A stretch of DNA of 64,000 nt from Macrocystis pyrifera (GCA_031763025.1 JASSKH010000005.1:11798528-11862527), one strand, 5' to 3'; shown: positions 48,075-60,784, numbered from the stretch's first letter. The notes: generated by a model not told the origin, from the letters alone. Numbers and translations: made by a program.

Positions 48075-48361
48075 CTTTCGTTTTTTTTTGTGTGTGTGAT
48101 GGAGCGCAGACGGCATGATCGCGTGCAAGGGCGGTGACGATGATGATGGGGAAAAACAGCGGAGGACGACGACAAAAAAAAAACGATACGGAAACGGAGC
48201 AGTCAGTTTCGCTTGTTTCTCAAAATCAGATTCTTGATCAAACGGACCCTTGCCTGGGTTACAACCCGTTCGGGACCCCCGTGTGTCGTGAAAGGTGCAG
48301 TATAACCATAAAAAACATGCGAAGCGTAAGTATGTGCGGTCTTATCAAACGAGCTGTAGTA

Positions 48362-48466
48362 TTACGGGGGACCATAGTAAATAGGACCCATGGTACACAC
48401 AAAACCCTCTACATTTCCCCATTTTTACTAATATTATTTGGTCCTATTTACTATGGTCCCCCGTGC
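48362..48466. mobile_element. MITE, copy 6
   Basis: Left TTACGGGGGACCATAGTAAA and right TTTACTATGGTCCCCCGTGC. The last TAA is changed to GCT, so the right end is slightly damaged. TA precedes the left end. Confidence 0.85.
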
Positions 48467-48699
48467 TAGCAGAAAAGCTTAGCGTACCATCATAGCAACA
48501 CATCTAGCTCAAAAGATAACGCCTCCTCCTTGCGCTGTTCGGCAGGAAGTGGGTGCGTTATCACAAAAGCGAGAAAGAGCAATCTTCTAGTTGATAGGCC
48601 GACGGCGAAAAACAAGCACCGGCTCGGCATTGCAGATTATACCTCCCCCTTCAAGTCTATGGTCAAACGACTACGGCCAAGTATGATAACGAGTACACG

Positions 48700-49690
48700 C
48701 CCCCCTAAACGAGGTGTCTCTAATGGGAGTAGGGACGGAGCTCTGTCTCGAAAGGGAAGCGTAGTCAATGATGAAATACCGAAGGCGAGCAACAAACGAG
48801 TACGCCACCCCCCCAAATACAGCATTAAGAGCAGAACTGGGAATGCACCCACTCAAGACAGGTAGAGACGCGAGGAAGTTGAAATGGCAATATGAAGTAA
48901 GGAACGTGCCAAAAAAGAGGTTGCCAGCCATAGTTGATAGAGCTGTATGGGAGAAAGTAACAAAAGGGCGAGCTGGAATAAGGTGGGATGTCGTAGTTGA
49001 GAAAGTATGGAAGGATATAGGGGGAAACCAAGAAAAGATTACGTCCGCCGGGAAGTTTGGGAAGTACAAGGCAGAAGTAGAAGAAAGGGTAGAAAGAAGG
49101 GAAAGGCTAGGGCTAAGAAACAAGGTGGAATCGGGAAAACACGGGGGATTGAGGGAAGGAATAGGAGTGAAAACGTATTTGCACGGCCCACTGGACTTCG
49201 CGAAAACGCTGAAACGGCGCTTTCGTGTAGGTGACCTGGACCTGCCAGAAAGAAGAAAGAGGTATACCAGTAGCCGGGAGGAGGAGGAGGAGTAGATGCA
49301 CAGATGTGCCCGTGTGGCAAAGCAATAGAGAGTAGAACTCACATAGTAGGAGAATGTGAAATATACAAGGAGGAACGGGATGTGTTAGAAGGGGAGATGA
49401 GGAAAATAGACGAATGTGACATAGAGGAGTTTCATAAGATGAATAGCAGCGAGAAAACGATCGCTATCCTAGGAGATAGATGGTGGCCACAGGAGGCCAA
49501 ACAGGAAGGGGATAAGATTAGCAAAAAGTTTCTATGTAATTTATGGAAACAACGTAATGAGCGCCCAACCATTGTTGGAGGTGTCTCTATTAGGGGTAGG
49601 AACGGTGCTCCGTCTCGAAAGGGATGCGTGGTCACTGGTCAAATGACTGAGGCAAGCAGCAAATGAGTACGCCCCCCCCCCCCCCCTCCC
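48700..49690 (+). pseudogene. 5'-truncated LINE retrotransposon 3' end, copy 2
   Basis: It begins with a stray copy of the LINE 3' tail (about 48705-48812, ending GAGTACGCCACCCCCCC). It then runs into coding sequence from about 48815: ELGMHPLKTGRDARKLKWQY, a Lys/Arg/Glu-rich stretch, HGPLDFAKTLKRRFRVGDLD, a frame break in the Glu run near 49285, then MCPCGKAIESRTHIVGEC, EERDVLEGEMRKIDECD and AILGDRWWPQEAKQEGDK. The 3' UTR ends GAGTACGC-polyC at about 49665-49690. No reverse transcriptase domain is present. It lies in the gap between the VWA gene and the proline-rich exons, on the opposite strand. Confidence 0.8.
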
Positions 49691-50745
49691 CCCCCCCCTC
49701 TAAACGCGGCAGGTGCTTACAAAATATTTCCGTGCGTGTAGAGGCCACCTGGCATATATTTCAAGGGGACGAACTTGCCCTCCCTTATAAATCGTCGTGC
49801 GCATCCTGGCACTATCCGCGGGGGGGGGGGTCGCCGGCTACTGGACCTTACCCTTCACGAGGAATGCTTGGAGAGCAGGCGCGACCGACGAGTCGCGCAG
49901 CTTGAAAAAGCATAAGCGGTAAAAAAAAGTATCGACCAACCTTGTTGGTCGAACTTACAGATGAGACGACATCTGTATACGACTTCGTTCGTATATACGT
50001 ACCGGCTGGACATCAACGTATATATTCGTTTGCACTGATGCTGCTGGACATCAACGTACTTCCGTACACAATTACGCAGGACGTTGGTGTTTGAGGAAGT
50101 GCTACAAAAACCAAGGGATCAAGTCGACGACGCCAAATATAAAAGCGCCCTGACACGAGTGTGGTCTACCACTTTGTCCCGAAATATAATACCCGTTTGG
50201 TTTAACAATTAGTGTAAAACCGTTTATTATATTATGGGACAGATTGGTACAGTACAGTTAAAGCAGGGGGCGCAGGGGTATCTGTATCGAGCGTGTTGGA
50301 TCTCTGGTCTTGATTGATAGCTGACGGCGTTCGATTGGTTGCCGTGATGTTGCTTTGGGGTCGGACGAGGATCGACCGGAAGGGGGGAGGACTGACACAA
50401 ATATGTACCCCAGGTGTATGAATATATTGATCCCCTATCCCCGGTATGTATCCCTACTGCATCCATAACGCCTACCAGCATCATCTATATTTCGTATGTA
50501 TAATGAACGGATAGCAGTGAAACGTTTCCCCCATCACCCTAAGTCACGGTACATGACACCTTGTCCAGATGTACCGGCGGCCATGTATGCTACATGGCAC
50601 CATATATATGTGGCCACGTACTGCTGTACCAGGCAAAAATGTAGATATCTGGTATACAAATCAGCAAGCCGAACGTAACAAGTTGGTGTCGATGTTGGTT
50701 GTAGGGTACCTGGTACCTGGTACGGACCAGATACTCCTATTAATA

Positions 50746-50870
50746 GTACGGGGGATCATAATAGGAAGTAAACAGGACTGGATATTGTTCGTAAAAATAG
50801 CGAAATATATAGGTTTTTGTGTAACCGTAGGTCCTATTAAATACCAGGTATTTAATATGGCCCCCCGTAA
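50746..50870. mobile_element. MITE, copy 7 (with inserted sequence)
   Basis: AGTACGGGGGATCATAATAG at the left and ATATGGCCCCCCGTAA at the right, with the centre ATATTGTTCGTAAAAATAGC and TATAGGTTTTTGTGT. The right arm is lengthened by TAAATACCAGGTATTTAA, a palindromic insert around the ACCAGGT word common in this window. Confidence 0.75.
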
Positions 50871-51113
50871 TATGATGAAAGAAAAAAAACTACCTGTTAC
50901 AACTATTAAATATTAATAGTACAACTATTAATATTAATATTAACAATGCACCGGACCAAAACGACTTACAGCACCACTGCAAAAAACAGTTGCAACGTTG
51001 CAACATCTTACTGCTGTACCATCATTCAACATGTACTGCTGTATACGAGTACCATACGCCTGGTACTGGACGTGGAACCAGGGGGATATTGTACTGATAT
51101 GAAGAGAAACGAC

Positions 51114-51167
51114 CGCTGCGATCTCCGCCAACCGGCAGAGAAGCGCGTTCATATTCATGATTTGCAC
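51114..51167 (-). CDS. Possible 18-codon phase-0 exon
   Basis: It reads VQIMNMNALLCRLAEIAA between an AG (51168-51169) and a GT (51113-51112), phase 0 at both ends. It would fit between the proline-rich exon 51798-51325 and the zinc-ribbon exon at 48074. Both splice sites are weak, so this is a suggestion only. Confidence 0.25.
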
Positions 51168-51324
51168 CTCTTTCGTGCAGCAGTCAATACGTAGACTTAC
51201 ATCTACAGCTTCCAGCGGGACGTATCTATCTATGATACGATACACTTACTCGTACCTGCAGTACCTGCAGTACAGAGTCCATACACGTAGGAGTGAAAAA
51301 GTAAACATCAAAAACGGAATTTAC

Positions 51325-51798
51325 CTTGCGCGTCCAAGTTCTCGACCGCGGCGGCACCTCAGCCGCCGCCCCCCGGCCCCCTGCACCACCGGCGGCGGGG
51401 GCGGCGGCGGCGGCGGTACGAGGAAGCTGTATCCCTGGTAGCGGTGGAGGTGGCGGTGGTGGCCCCCAACCCTGAACATGTTGCCCTGGTGCCGGTGGCA
51501 GTGGCGGTGGCGGCCCCCAACCTTGAACATGTTGCCCTGGTAGCGGTGGCGGTGGCGGTGGCAGAACCCCACCCTGAACATGTTGCCCTGGTAGCGGTAG
51601 CGGTGGCGGCGGCGGCACCCAACCCTGAACATAGCCGCCTGTTTCACCCCTATTCTCTCCTATTCCCCAAGGGTCTCGCCGCAGCCGCTCCTGCAGACGC
51701 CGCCCCTGATTCTGCGGCGGCCACCCCTGCTGAGGCGGCGGCAGACACTTCGGGCCTTCGGCAGCGGGCCGGCGTTGCAGCATCCGCCCGAGGAATTC
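51325..51798 (-). CDS. Proline-rich exon with 17-residue repeats
   Basis: After the acceptor ..acccgcag the frame reads EFLGRMLQRRPAAEGPK, then a Pro/Gln-rich part. Three tandem units of PGQHVQGWGPPPPPPPL and variants follow (51-base DNA repeat at about 51425-51600), then an Ala/Gly-rich tail. It ends at AAG|GTAAAT in phase 0. Such FH1-like proline runs bind profilin or SH3/WW domains. The phase-0 ends match the VWA gene downstream, so it may be part of that protein's N terminus, like the Pro-rich leader of Sec24. It could also belong to a separate gene. Confidence 0.5.
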
Positions 51799-51835
51799 CT
51801 GCGGGTTTTTTAGGGGATCCGGTGGTATGTTTGTT

Positions 51836-52996
51836 CTACCTTGCGCGTTTGCCCTCATCTCCGGCGGCACCAGCGTCAACGGCGCCGCCTTCTGTGCCCG
51901 CGGAGGCGCCAGCGGCCACGCCAGCAACGGCTCTCCCTCCCCTCCTCCTCCTCCTCCTCCTCCTCCCTACTCCTCCTCCTCCTCCTCGGCCCTCCTTGGT
52001 CACACCGGTCCCGGCCCCATTCCCGGACCCGGTCCCGACCCTGTTCCTGGCCCCGTCCCCGAGCATCCCACCAGCGGTACGGGGTAGGGGCAATGGGATT
52101 TCTTCATCATCATCTGATGCCGGCGGCGATCCGGACCCACCACCACCACCACCACCACCACCACCACCACCACCACCACCACCAGCGCCCCTGGCACCCA
52201 GGTTGCGGGACATATCGACCCAAGCAGCGTCGTGGGGGACAGCAGTCAGACTAGGGTCACGCAGCAGCGTCGGATGGGGCGGTGGAGGATCAACGAAGTC
52301 CGGGTTGAGAGTAGGGTTCACATTCATCTTCCTCGGCCCCATTTTGTTAGCGAGAGCAGCAGCAAAAGCAGGGTCCATCCCGTTCGGTCTATCGGCTGGC
52401 ATGGTTCCTCGCTGAAGGTGGGCTCGGATGAGCGACTCCCGATCGGTGATGGGACCCGTGTTCAAGCCGTGGTGGAGCCCTCCTCGCTGTTGGTGCGTCG
52501 GATTCGGGTCCCTCGTTGTAGCAGGTGGAGCAGCCTCGGCTGCTGCTAGCTGCGCTCGCCGGTCAGCGGTGGCTGCCGCTGCCGCCCGAGCAACTCCCTG
52601 GCCTGCTACCGCCCGCGCGACTGCCTGGCCGCCGCCGCCGCCGCCGCCGCCGCAACCGCGAGCGGGAGTCCGCCGGTTCCAAGCGAGAGACAATTTTTCC
52701 TTGAGCATGGGCCAGTGTTCCCCGTGCGGCACGGGGGACTGCGTCGTCTCCGCCCAGCGTACGGTCTTCTCGGCCTCGCCGCGGGGGGGCTGCTGGGGAG
52801 CGCCATTGTTGCAGTGAGTGTAAGTGGCTCGCGTGGGTGGCGGCGGTATATGTGTGTTGAAAGGACTGGCGGCACCAGGGAGAGGAATACTAGGGGCCGA
52901 GCTCATCGAGGAGAGCGGTCCGGCTGGCGCGTCCTCCCGCACTTCCTCCTCTTCGTCATCGCTGTCGTGGAGCGCGAACTCCGATCCGAAGTTCAT
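51836..52996 (-). CDS. Acidic, proline/glycine-rich N-terminal exon
   Basis: ATG at 52996 begins MNFGSEFALHDSDDEEEEV, an acidic start. Then come PSIPLPGAASPF, KTVRWAETTQSPV, an Ala-rich part, GLNTGPITDRESLIRAHLQR, FAAALANKMGPRKMNVNP, a Gly run coded by (CAC)n on the + strand, DDDEEIPLPLPRTAG and a basic tail. The open frame ends at 51836, but the true donor is probably earlier (a GTGGGA follows the Arg-Thr-Ala-Gly). The varied non-repetitive segments make real coding likely. I recognise no domain. It is probably the first exon of the gene that includes the proline-rich exon 51798-51325. Confidence 0.5.
   Translation of the reverse strand: MNFGSEFALHDSDDEEEEVREDAPAGPLSSMSSAPSIPLPGAASPFNTHIPPPPTRATYTHCNNGAPQQPPRGEAEKTVRWAETTQSPVPHGEHWPMLKEKLSLAWNRRTPARGCGGGGGGGGQAVARAVAGQGVARAAAAATADRRAQLAAAEAAPPATTRDPNPTHQQRGGLHHGLNTGPITDRESLIRAHLQRGTMPADRPNGMDPAFAAALANKMGPRKMNVNPTLNPDFVDPPPPHPTLLRDPSLTAVPHDAAWVDMSRNLGARGAGGGGGGGGGGGGGGGGSGSPPASDDDEEIPLPLPRTAGGMLGDGARNRVGTGSGNGAGTGVTKEGRGGGGGVGRRRRRRRRGGRAVAGVAAGASAGTEGGAVDAGAAGDEGKRAR
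52136..52187. repeat. (CAC)n tract
   Basis: About 16 CAC triplets on the + strand, read as poly-Gly in the minus-strand exon at 51836-52996. Confidence 0.9.
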
Positions 52997-53009
52997 GATG
53001 CCGAGCTAA

Positions 53010-53014
<5 letters not shown>

Positions 53015-53058
<44 letters not shown>
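53015..53058. repeat. (CAG)n tract
   Basis: About 14 uninterrupted CAG triplets, only some 20 bases upstream of the minus-strand ATG at 52996. If that ATG is a true start, the tract is a CTG repeat in the 5' leader of the transcript. Confidence 0.9.
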
Positions 53059-53060
<2 letters not shown>

Positions 53061-53786
53061 AGGCGGTAGTATCTGGTAGCTGCTGTGTTACAGTCTGCTG
53101 CTGTAGTTGAATGTGCCCTGCGCTTGGTTTGCCTTGCCCCCCTGCTCGCTCTTCGCTGGCGTGCTTGCTCTGGCTGGCTGGCTTGCTTGCTTTGCTGCTG
53201 TAGTTTACAGTAGTAACCTGCGGACTATCTCTCTCACAGACTTTTTTTTATTTATTTTTTTCGTGGAAAAACTACAAATTTCCCTCTCCTTGTCCCAGCG
53301 ACTGCACCGGCGGCGTCGGTGGCGCTCGCGATGCCGTACCGGTGGCGAGAAAGAAAGTCCTAGCTCTCCTTGCGATGTTCAGGGTCTGCCGCCGATCGTT
53401 GGGAACTACGCGCGCTCACGCCCGCCCTCTTCTGCTATATATGTGAGCAGCAGATCAGATCTAGGCAGGAGGGTAATTTGTCTAGGCATGAAATGGCAGT
53501 GATTTTTCTGCGGTAGGAGATCTTCGCCAAACCGACGTAGATCTGCACGGATCTACGACAATAATTCGTTACATTTGGTTGCTCAGGAACGGTCCAGGTC
53601 CACGCGGAACGGTCGGAATATCAGTTTGGGATCTTTGGGAAAGCGACTGAAAAACAGAAAAAAAAAGAGCAGGTACAGCCTGCTGCTGTTGTTTTATCAT
53701 GATGATGTGGATGGAACGTCACGCCCGCCTCGCGCGCTCAGTCATCATGTACTGCTGTGTAATATTTTATAAGAAACTAAGAAAGC

Positions 53787-54965
53787 ACGTCAGCTGTGAG
53801 TTCAACCGATCGGCAGATCGGTCGATACTCAACTTTGCAAGCTGCGTGAACCGCGCGCGTTTTCCATTATTTCCCTCGCGGTTGACATATTTTATAAATT
53901 TTGAAATACGTATCTGTGAGTTCGACTGATTAAATAGTTGATACTCAACTTTGCAAGCTGCGTAATACGCCTCGTCTATATTCCATTTTAAAACTACGTG
54001 TGATGCGGTATAATTTGCCTGGTCACACCGCTGCCAACAGTGTTGTTTGCTGCTGTTGCTTGCTCTTCTTCTTGTTATCAATATTATTATTAATAGTTAG
54101 TTGCTGCTGTGTGTGCTGCTATTTACTTGTGGTGGTTGTTTTTTTGTTGTTGCTTTTTTATTCGTACACGTACGTGCGTGTTATTTCATTACCAGGTATA
54201 TCTTATAAACAAAACTAAAAAAAAGCACGTCAGCTGCGTGTGAGTTCAACCGTCCACACTCGCAGCTATTAATAGCTGCTCTCGTCTACATGCTCCCAAG
54301 ACACCACGAACGAGTCTCTCCAAGGAAGGTCTCTCGATCAAGAAAATACATATTTTTTTGAAAAAAATAATTTAATGTCTGGCTGGCGAAAAACTCTGCT
54401 TGCTCACAGCACATTCACAGATTCATGCATTCAAACAGATCAGATCGAACGCTCAACACAGAGCCCTCTTCAATTCAAACTAAATCGGTATCACACTTTT
54501 ACTCTTCTTCTTGTAGCTCTGTCAGTCTGCTTGACAACGTGCTTAGCTCGCTGGTCAGCAACTAACTACGAACTATTAATAGTACAAGTAACCCGCGTTG
54601 ATCTGATTAGTTGCCCAAACTTCTTCCTTACGACGTAAAACTCCCATTTTCTCGTGCCTCGATAGTAATACTATGCGTCAGCTGTGAGTTCAACCGATCG
54701 ATCGATACTCTCAGCTTTGCAAGTAGTTGCGTGAACCGTTTGCGCGTTTTCCACCATTTCCCCGCGATTGACTACTGGCCGGTGACTCTCCTGGATGCTA
54801 GCCACGGTCAATTTAATATAGAATACGCGCGTTCGGTTTATCACAATACTTGTAAAATTCGGTAAAAATGGAATATAGACGAGGCGTATTACGCAGCTTG
54901 CAAAGTTGAGTATCAACTATTTAATCAGTCGAACTCACAGCTGACGTATTTCAAAATTATATAAA
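53787..54965. mobile_element. Family B inverted-repeat elements flanking about 0.8 kb
   Basis: The left block (53787-53990) has CGTCAGCTGTGAGTTCAACC, GATACTCAACTTTGCAAGCT and GCGTAATACGCCTCGTCTAT. A related forward block starts at about 54672 (GCGTCAGCTGTGAGTTCAAC). The complement of the left block (ATAGACGAGGCGTATTACGC, AGCTTGCAAAGTTGAGTATC) runs at 54875-54965. The ends TATTTCAAAATTTATA / TATAAATTTTGAAATA match the 19.9-kb copy. This suggests a larger hairpin element or nested insertions. No transposase frame was seen. Confidence 0.6.
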
Positions 54966-55040
54966 AAACAATATGGGAGTACCACAGCAGTACCACCTGG
55001 TCCAGTTAAACTAACTGTTGTAGGAGGAGGAGGAGGAGGA

Positions 55041-55588
<548 letters not shown>

Positions 55589-58500
55589 ATGCGTCGGACA
55601 TTTACCCGTGGGTTGGCATTTAACTTCTCATTGAAGAGGGAAAACTACCTGGTTTTAGAGGAAAAATCGATCGGGCGTTTACCTTGGTTTAACCACTTTA
55701 GGACCGCAGTCCCGATTGTGGGACAAGGTACTTAGAATATGACTGGTCTCTCCCCAAAACGGGACTGCAGTCCTAAAAGGAATCGATTGAACCAGAAAAA
55801 ACGTAAAACTCCCAAGTAGACAACCCAGCAGTACCCACTGGGAAATGACCGCGTGGATAAAATTGGACGATGACGTAGTACATAGATAGGAGCACAGGTC
55901 CATCGCGGTGTTTCAACCAATCGCAACCATTGTCCTTCAAAGAGCGCTTACGAGCAAGAAAAAATGAGGTATATCTTCCTGTTTCCTTTCTCCATACTAC
56001 TACAGTACCAGTAAACACCCGTTGTGTTGTTCCCTCTCTCCCATTCATCATTCTCGCCCTGTCATCCAGCTCCCTCCCAGTAGTAGTAACTGTAACTCAA
56101 ATCGGGGGTCAAATAGCGGGCGCTCCTCTCCCCTCCCGATTTTTACGTGCGGTATGTGCGTGCCTTGATTTTTATCGCGCGGGAAGAATTCAGCATTTAT
56201 TTGAATGCATGTACGTACATAGTGCTACAGCACACATACCTGGTATATATGTAAAGAGCAAGCAGCAAGCAGGACGTATAGTAGTAGCAACGTTTACCTC
56301 CTCCAGCCTTTGACCTAAAAGCGGAGGATTGGTTGGTTTTGGGGCGTTTGATTGATGACCTCACATCACACCCTCGTAGGCGCCTAGCCTGAATCATCTT
56401 GAAAATACTTCCAACTCAGTGACCGCCCCGACCCCCCTCACTCTTCCAACATGACAAGTTGTCACCCGCAGTCAAACTTCTCCGTTCCAGGACGTGTTCT
56501 TCCTCTTCATAAGACACCAAGCAAGTGAGTCACGCAAACACACGAAAAGAGTACCAGACACTGCAACATGTTTCCATGACCACCACCACTACCACTATTA
56601 CTACTATTATACTACTATTGTATGATACTAATAATACTGTCGACGGGTAGCAATAACGGTTCATTAATGTGAAGATCACACACTGCTGTTGTGTCGGGGT
56701 ATAATGCGACGAGCTAACTATTCATAGCTAAACAGATTTAATGGGATCACGAGCATTTTCTTCCCGTCGTACGCAAGATATCTACGATCAATAAGCTTGC
56801 CACATCCATCCGTCACGTCGCGCCAGGCAAGCAAGCACGCAAGCAAACGCCGTTTGACGCATCATACCCACACAAACTACGTACACAAATACTAAAACAC
56901 CACCACCACCTCATACAGTAGTGCTACTGAATTATACCCCTTTTACTGCTACTGTAGTATAGTATACCACCGTACGCGGGAAATAAATGAAAAGAAAGGA
57001 ACCCACCCCAAAAAAAAATCATTGACCACATATAATACATGCATCGTCATCTAGTCGGTCGCGGCAACCGTCGTCGGCCCACACTCAATCCACACGCAAT
57101 CTACACGCAGAGAGAGATAAGAACCGGCTAACTTGGCCAAACGAGTGCGTCATAAAATAAAAAATAATAATAAAAAAAAAAAAACTCGCCGCGACAAGCA
57201 AGACAAAACAGAAACTATTAATAGCAAAGACAAGAAAAAATGAAGGACAAGAAAATGGCACTACTGCTACTGCTGCCACTGCGGGTCGCCTTCTTCTCCC
57301 CCCCCCCCCCCCCCCCCCCAAGTCAAGCCTCCCATATCAACAAAATGTACGTCGAACCGTCTGTCAATCAATCGAATCGCTGGCTCCCCTCCCCTTTACA
57401 CAAGAAAAAAAATGCCTTCTGGTACGTAATATACACCAGATATCATAGGTGCATGGTACAGCGACGCTGTATGCGCGAATACAAACAAAACGAAAGCAGC
57501 ATGCAACACTGATTCAAAGGCAATTCATCCAATCCAGTCCACCCAGTTCTCCAGCCGGTTAAAGTTCACGGCCGGTAGTGTGATACGTACGGGTGGTGCT
57601 GTTTTAGCGGTACCGGCATCATTGCACCAATAATTCATCGATGGGAGGTAAGTGTGGTAGGCTTGCTTGCTCGATTCGTGACGCCCCGTCTCTCCCGAGC
57701 GCGTCAACAGCCGAGAAATTGACATGCATGCCGGTGGCATGTCCCTGGCGTATGGGCGGCGTGTGTGGGTATACATGTATCGTAGATCAACAACTTTTAT
57801 TGATGTAAGAAAATACGACGACGGCTACGACATGAGACACGGACAGACAGGCAGCCAGACAGACGTGGGCAGACAGACAGGACACAACATGAAAACCACG
57901 TACCAGGTACGAAAATATGAAAAAAAAAACTAAATGCAGCTACTCGTACTCGCGCTCTACAAAGCAGCCAACCAACCCAATACCACCTACCCACCCACTG
58001 AAAAGAGAGCAAAAACCGAAGGCGACGAACAGGGAGAGCCAAGAAAAATAAAAAATTAAAGCACAAAATAAAACAAACGAAAAGGAGGGATGCTGCACGC
58101 CCCCCACCACAACCACACACACCCACACTTCGCATCATTCTGCTACCATACCCTCTCCACAACGACCACAGAACAGCGGTAGGAGGAGGTGGTGGTGGTG
58201 GAGGAGGAGGAGGAGGAGGAGGAGGAGGAGGAGGAGGAGGAGGACGAGTCCGTGGCTGCTGACTGCTGACCGCTGAATGCCGACGCCTTAAATACCGTAT
58301 CTCGTCGTTCACTTGCCAACCTACACCTCGGGCTGTGGTCGAGCTTATTTCTGCGCGTTGTTAATATTCTACCTGTTTTTGCTCTCAAGAGGCGACCACG
58401 CGCCCCTTACGACAACATGCCGATCGCGCGTCGAACTACTAACACACCCACGGCACCACACAACGGAAGCGGCCCCAGCGCCTATCAAAACCACCAAACT

Positions 58501-60381
58501 ACGACAATAGTACGCTCTACCTCTACAGCTATCCAACTGTCTGTCCGTAGTCAAATAGCTCCAGAGGTACAGTAGCAGTAGCAGTAGCAGTAGCAGTACT
58601 ATATATAGTACGAGTAGTCGCCAGAAAACAGGGCGTTCCTTTAACTACGCACACCACACACAAAAAAAAAAGAAAAGAAAAGTAAGACACATTCCTTTCC
58701 TACTGGTCGGTCACGGACAAACACCCTTTGTTTTATCACTACCACACACACAATGTCACACGACGTAATAGCATCGTTTTATCTAGTATCTCCGAACGAG
58801 GAACAGCAGACGCCTGCACACCACGCACCCTGCCGCTTTCGAGAAAGAGAGCAGTCGACCTTACCCCCCCCCGCACCCCCCACACACGCGCTCGGTCGCC
58901 GCATCGTGGCTTTCACCTCAAGTCACAAGCAGCCAACAACCACAAGTACAACGAACAGCCATCGCCATCACCGAGACACGAAAAAAAAAAACACGAACTG
59001 ACGATGCATCTCGCGAGACGAACCATCTATCGCTTAAGACAGACCAAAACAACTTGTGGGTGCGTGGGTGGGTGGGCGCACTTGTTTGACGGTCGTTCGT
59101 CGTCGTTCACCGTGACTTGACACACACCCTCGACAAACGCCGCGGAAAGGAGGCAGTCACCCCTGCATTCAACCTCCCTCTCCCTCCCCTCCCCTCCCCT
59201 CCCCCCCCCACCCCCCCCACCCTTCCCCCCTCCACCCCCCCCCCCCCCCCCCTCCGAACGACAAACTACACAAGCCCCGTAGGACCGGACACCAGCGTCC
59301 GTGGGCGTTGATCGTTCAATCTCCACCACCGCCACCACCGGCGCCGCCGCTACCGACGCTACCGCCAACGTTAACGCTACCGCTGGGTACCTCTTCACGC
59401 CACCGTCAGGCTAGAGCCTTTCCCGCGACAAGGGCGGGTATCAAACCGCGTCGACTGGGCGGAAAGAGTAGGTGGGTCGGTGGTTGGGTGGGCGTCAACG
59501 GAAAAAACGAGTTGGAGACAGCGCAAAGGTCCAACCGTTCTCGCGTCCCCTCCCCGTCCGCCGCTAAAACTCTCAGATGCGCACTCACGGTACGTACGCC
59601 GACCGATCGGACGGTCTGGTTTTCCAATGCAAGGAGGCGGTGCCAAAGCGCTGGAAATCGCCACCACTACCCCCCTGTACCAACGGCTGTATATACCGCG
59701 GCAACCGAAGCGGCCGAACACTAAACATCGCTCCACATATCTCGAAAAGAAAAAGCAGAAGATGCGGAAAAAAGCAGAAAAAAATCAACCGATCTCACAA
59801 CTAATATTGCAACAGAAAAGGCAGTATCCGACTAAAGTCTGTCTCTACCTATGATAGTAAGAGAAATCAATTTAATGCCCACATCTGGTCTTGTCTGTAC
59901 CACGAAATCGTGCAAGCAGTTTAATTCCGGCAGTCTGAAAAAAAAAGACGTTTTTTTTTCTTCGACGTTTCCTTCGTCTTTTTTGTATTAAGCCCTGACT
60001 TCGAACGCACACAACATAAAAGCAGGCAAGAAGATACCTACTGGTACAAAAAAAAAAAAAAAACGGCGAGCGAGCGCATACACGCACGCACGAACGCACA
60101 CACGCACGCCTCCGCAACCCGGAAAACCGCGCGTGGGGCTCGTGTTCTTACGCAGCACACATCTGTGGACGGCCTTGATTGACATGGCAGGGACAGAGGC
60201 GGGGGGGGGGGGGGGTTGTACAGATACCCACCCAAGGCAAGAATGCCTGACCAGAAGGCAAACCCGTCAACAAACATACCCTCGACCCCGCATCCCGTTA
60301 TAGGCCCCACGTCACCAAAGCCTGTTCCCCCGTGCACGGACCAGACCCGACCCCGGGAGGATCTGCTCACTTCAAACTCAC
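55589..60381. other. 4.8 kb without a recognised gene
   Basis: Mostly AT-richer, microsatellite-laden sequence: poly-C at about 57300-57318, (GGA)n at about 58193-58243, poly-C at about 59230-59252, poly-G at about 60200-60214 and several short A runs. A possible minus-strand donor (ACC|GTGAGT near 59590) follows a frame reading LWHRLLALENQTVRSVGVRT, but no matching acceptor phase was found. Nothing else can be supported. Confidence 0.4.
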
Positions 60382-60474
60382 CACCGCAGTGATAGTTTTC
60401 ATCGGTGTACCAACCTCGTTCTGCCCCAATATTGTTGCAAGCAGGTATACCATGGTACGGTGTCTTCTCGGAGT
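60382..60474 (-). CDS. Possible exon, 31 codons, phase 0
   Basis: After ..gttgttgag the frame reads TPRRHRTMVYLLATILGQNE and continues VGTPMKTITAV to a strong GTGAGT donor, phase 0 at both ends. It looks like an alpha-helical protein segment but I cannot place it in a family. It is compatible in phase with the exon at 61060-61173. Confidence 0.4.
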
Positions 60475-60717
60475 CTCAACAACTACAAACCACAACAACC
60501 ATAACTGCTGCTGCTGCTGCTGCTGCTGCTTCTGCTGTTGCCGGCACTGAGGCACCACAAGACAGGACAAGGCATGTCGACCGCCCGCCTAGGACACTCT
60601 GCACGTGCCGTCACTCGAGGTGTTCTTATCTATGAGGCCCTTCAGCACCTGCAAATAATCGAACGAGCGCGATACGGCGGTGGTGGAGGTTGGTCACGAT
60701 TATGGTTGCGACAGACA

Positions 60718-60725
60718 GACATACA

Positions 60726-60784
<59 letters not shown>

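Noticed and set aside
47358..48128. 256-codon minus frame taken as one exon
   Set aside because: After the G run the continuing frame loses the zinc-ribbon motif, which appears in the neighbouring frame. The exon border is at 47557.
51444..52415. 323-codon + frame rich in Ala, Val and Pro
   Set aside because: Antisense shadow of the proline-rich minus-strand exons; no domain or splice logic on the + strand.
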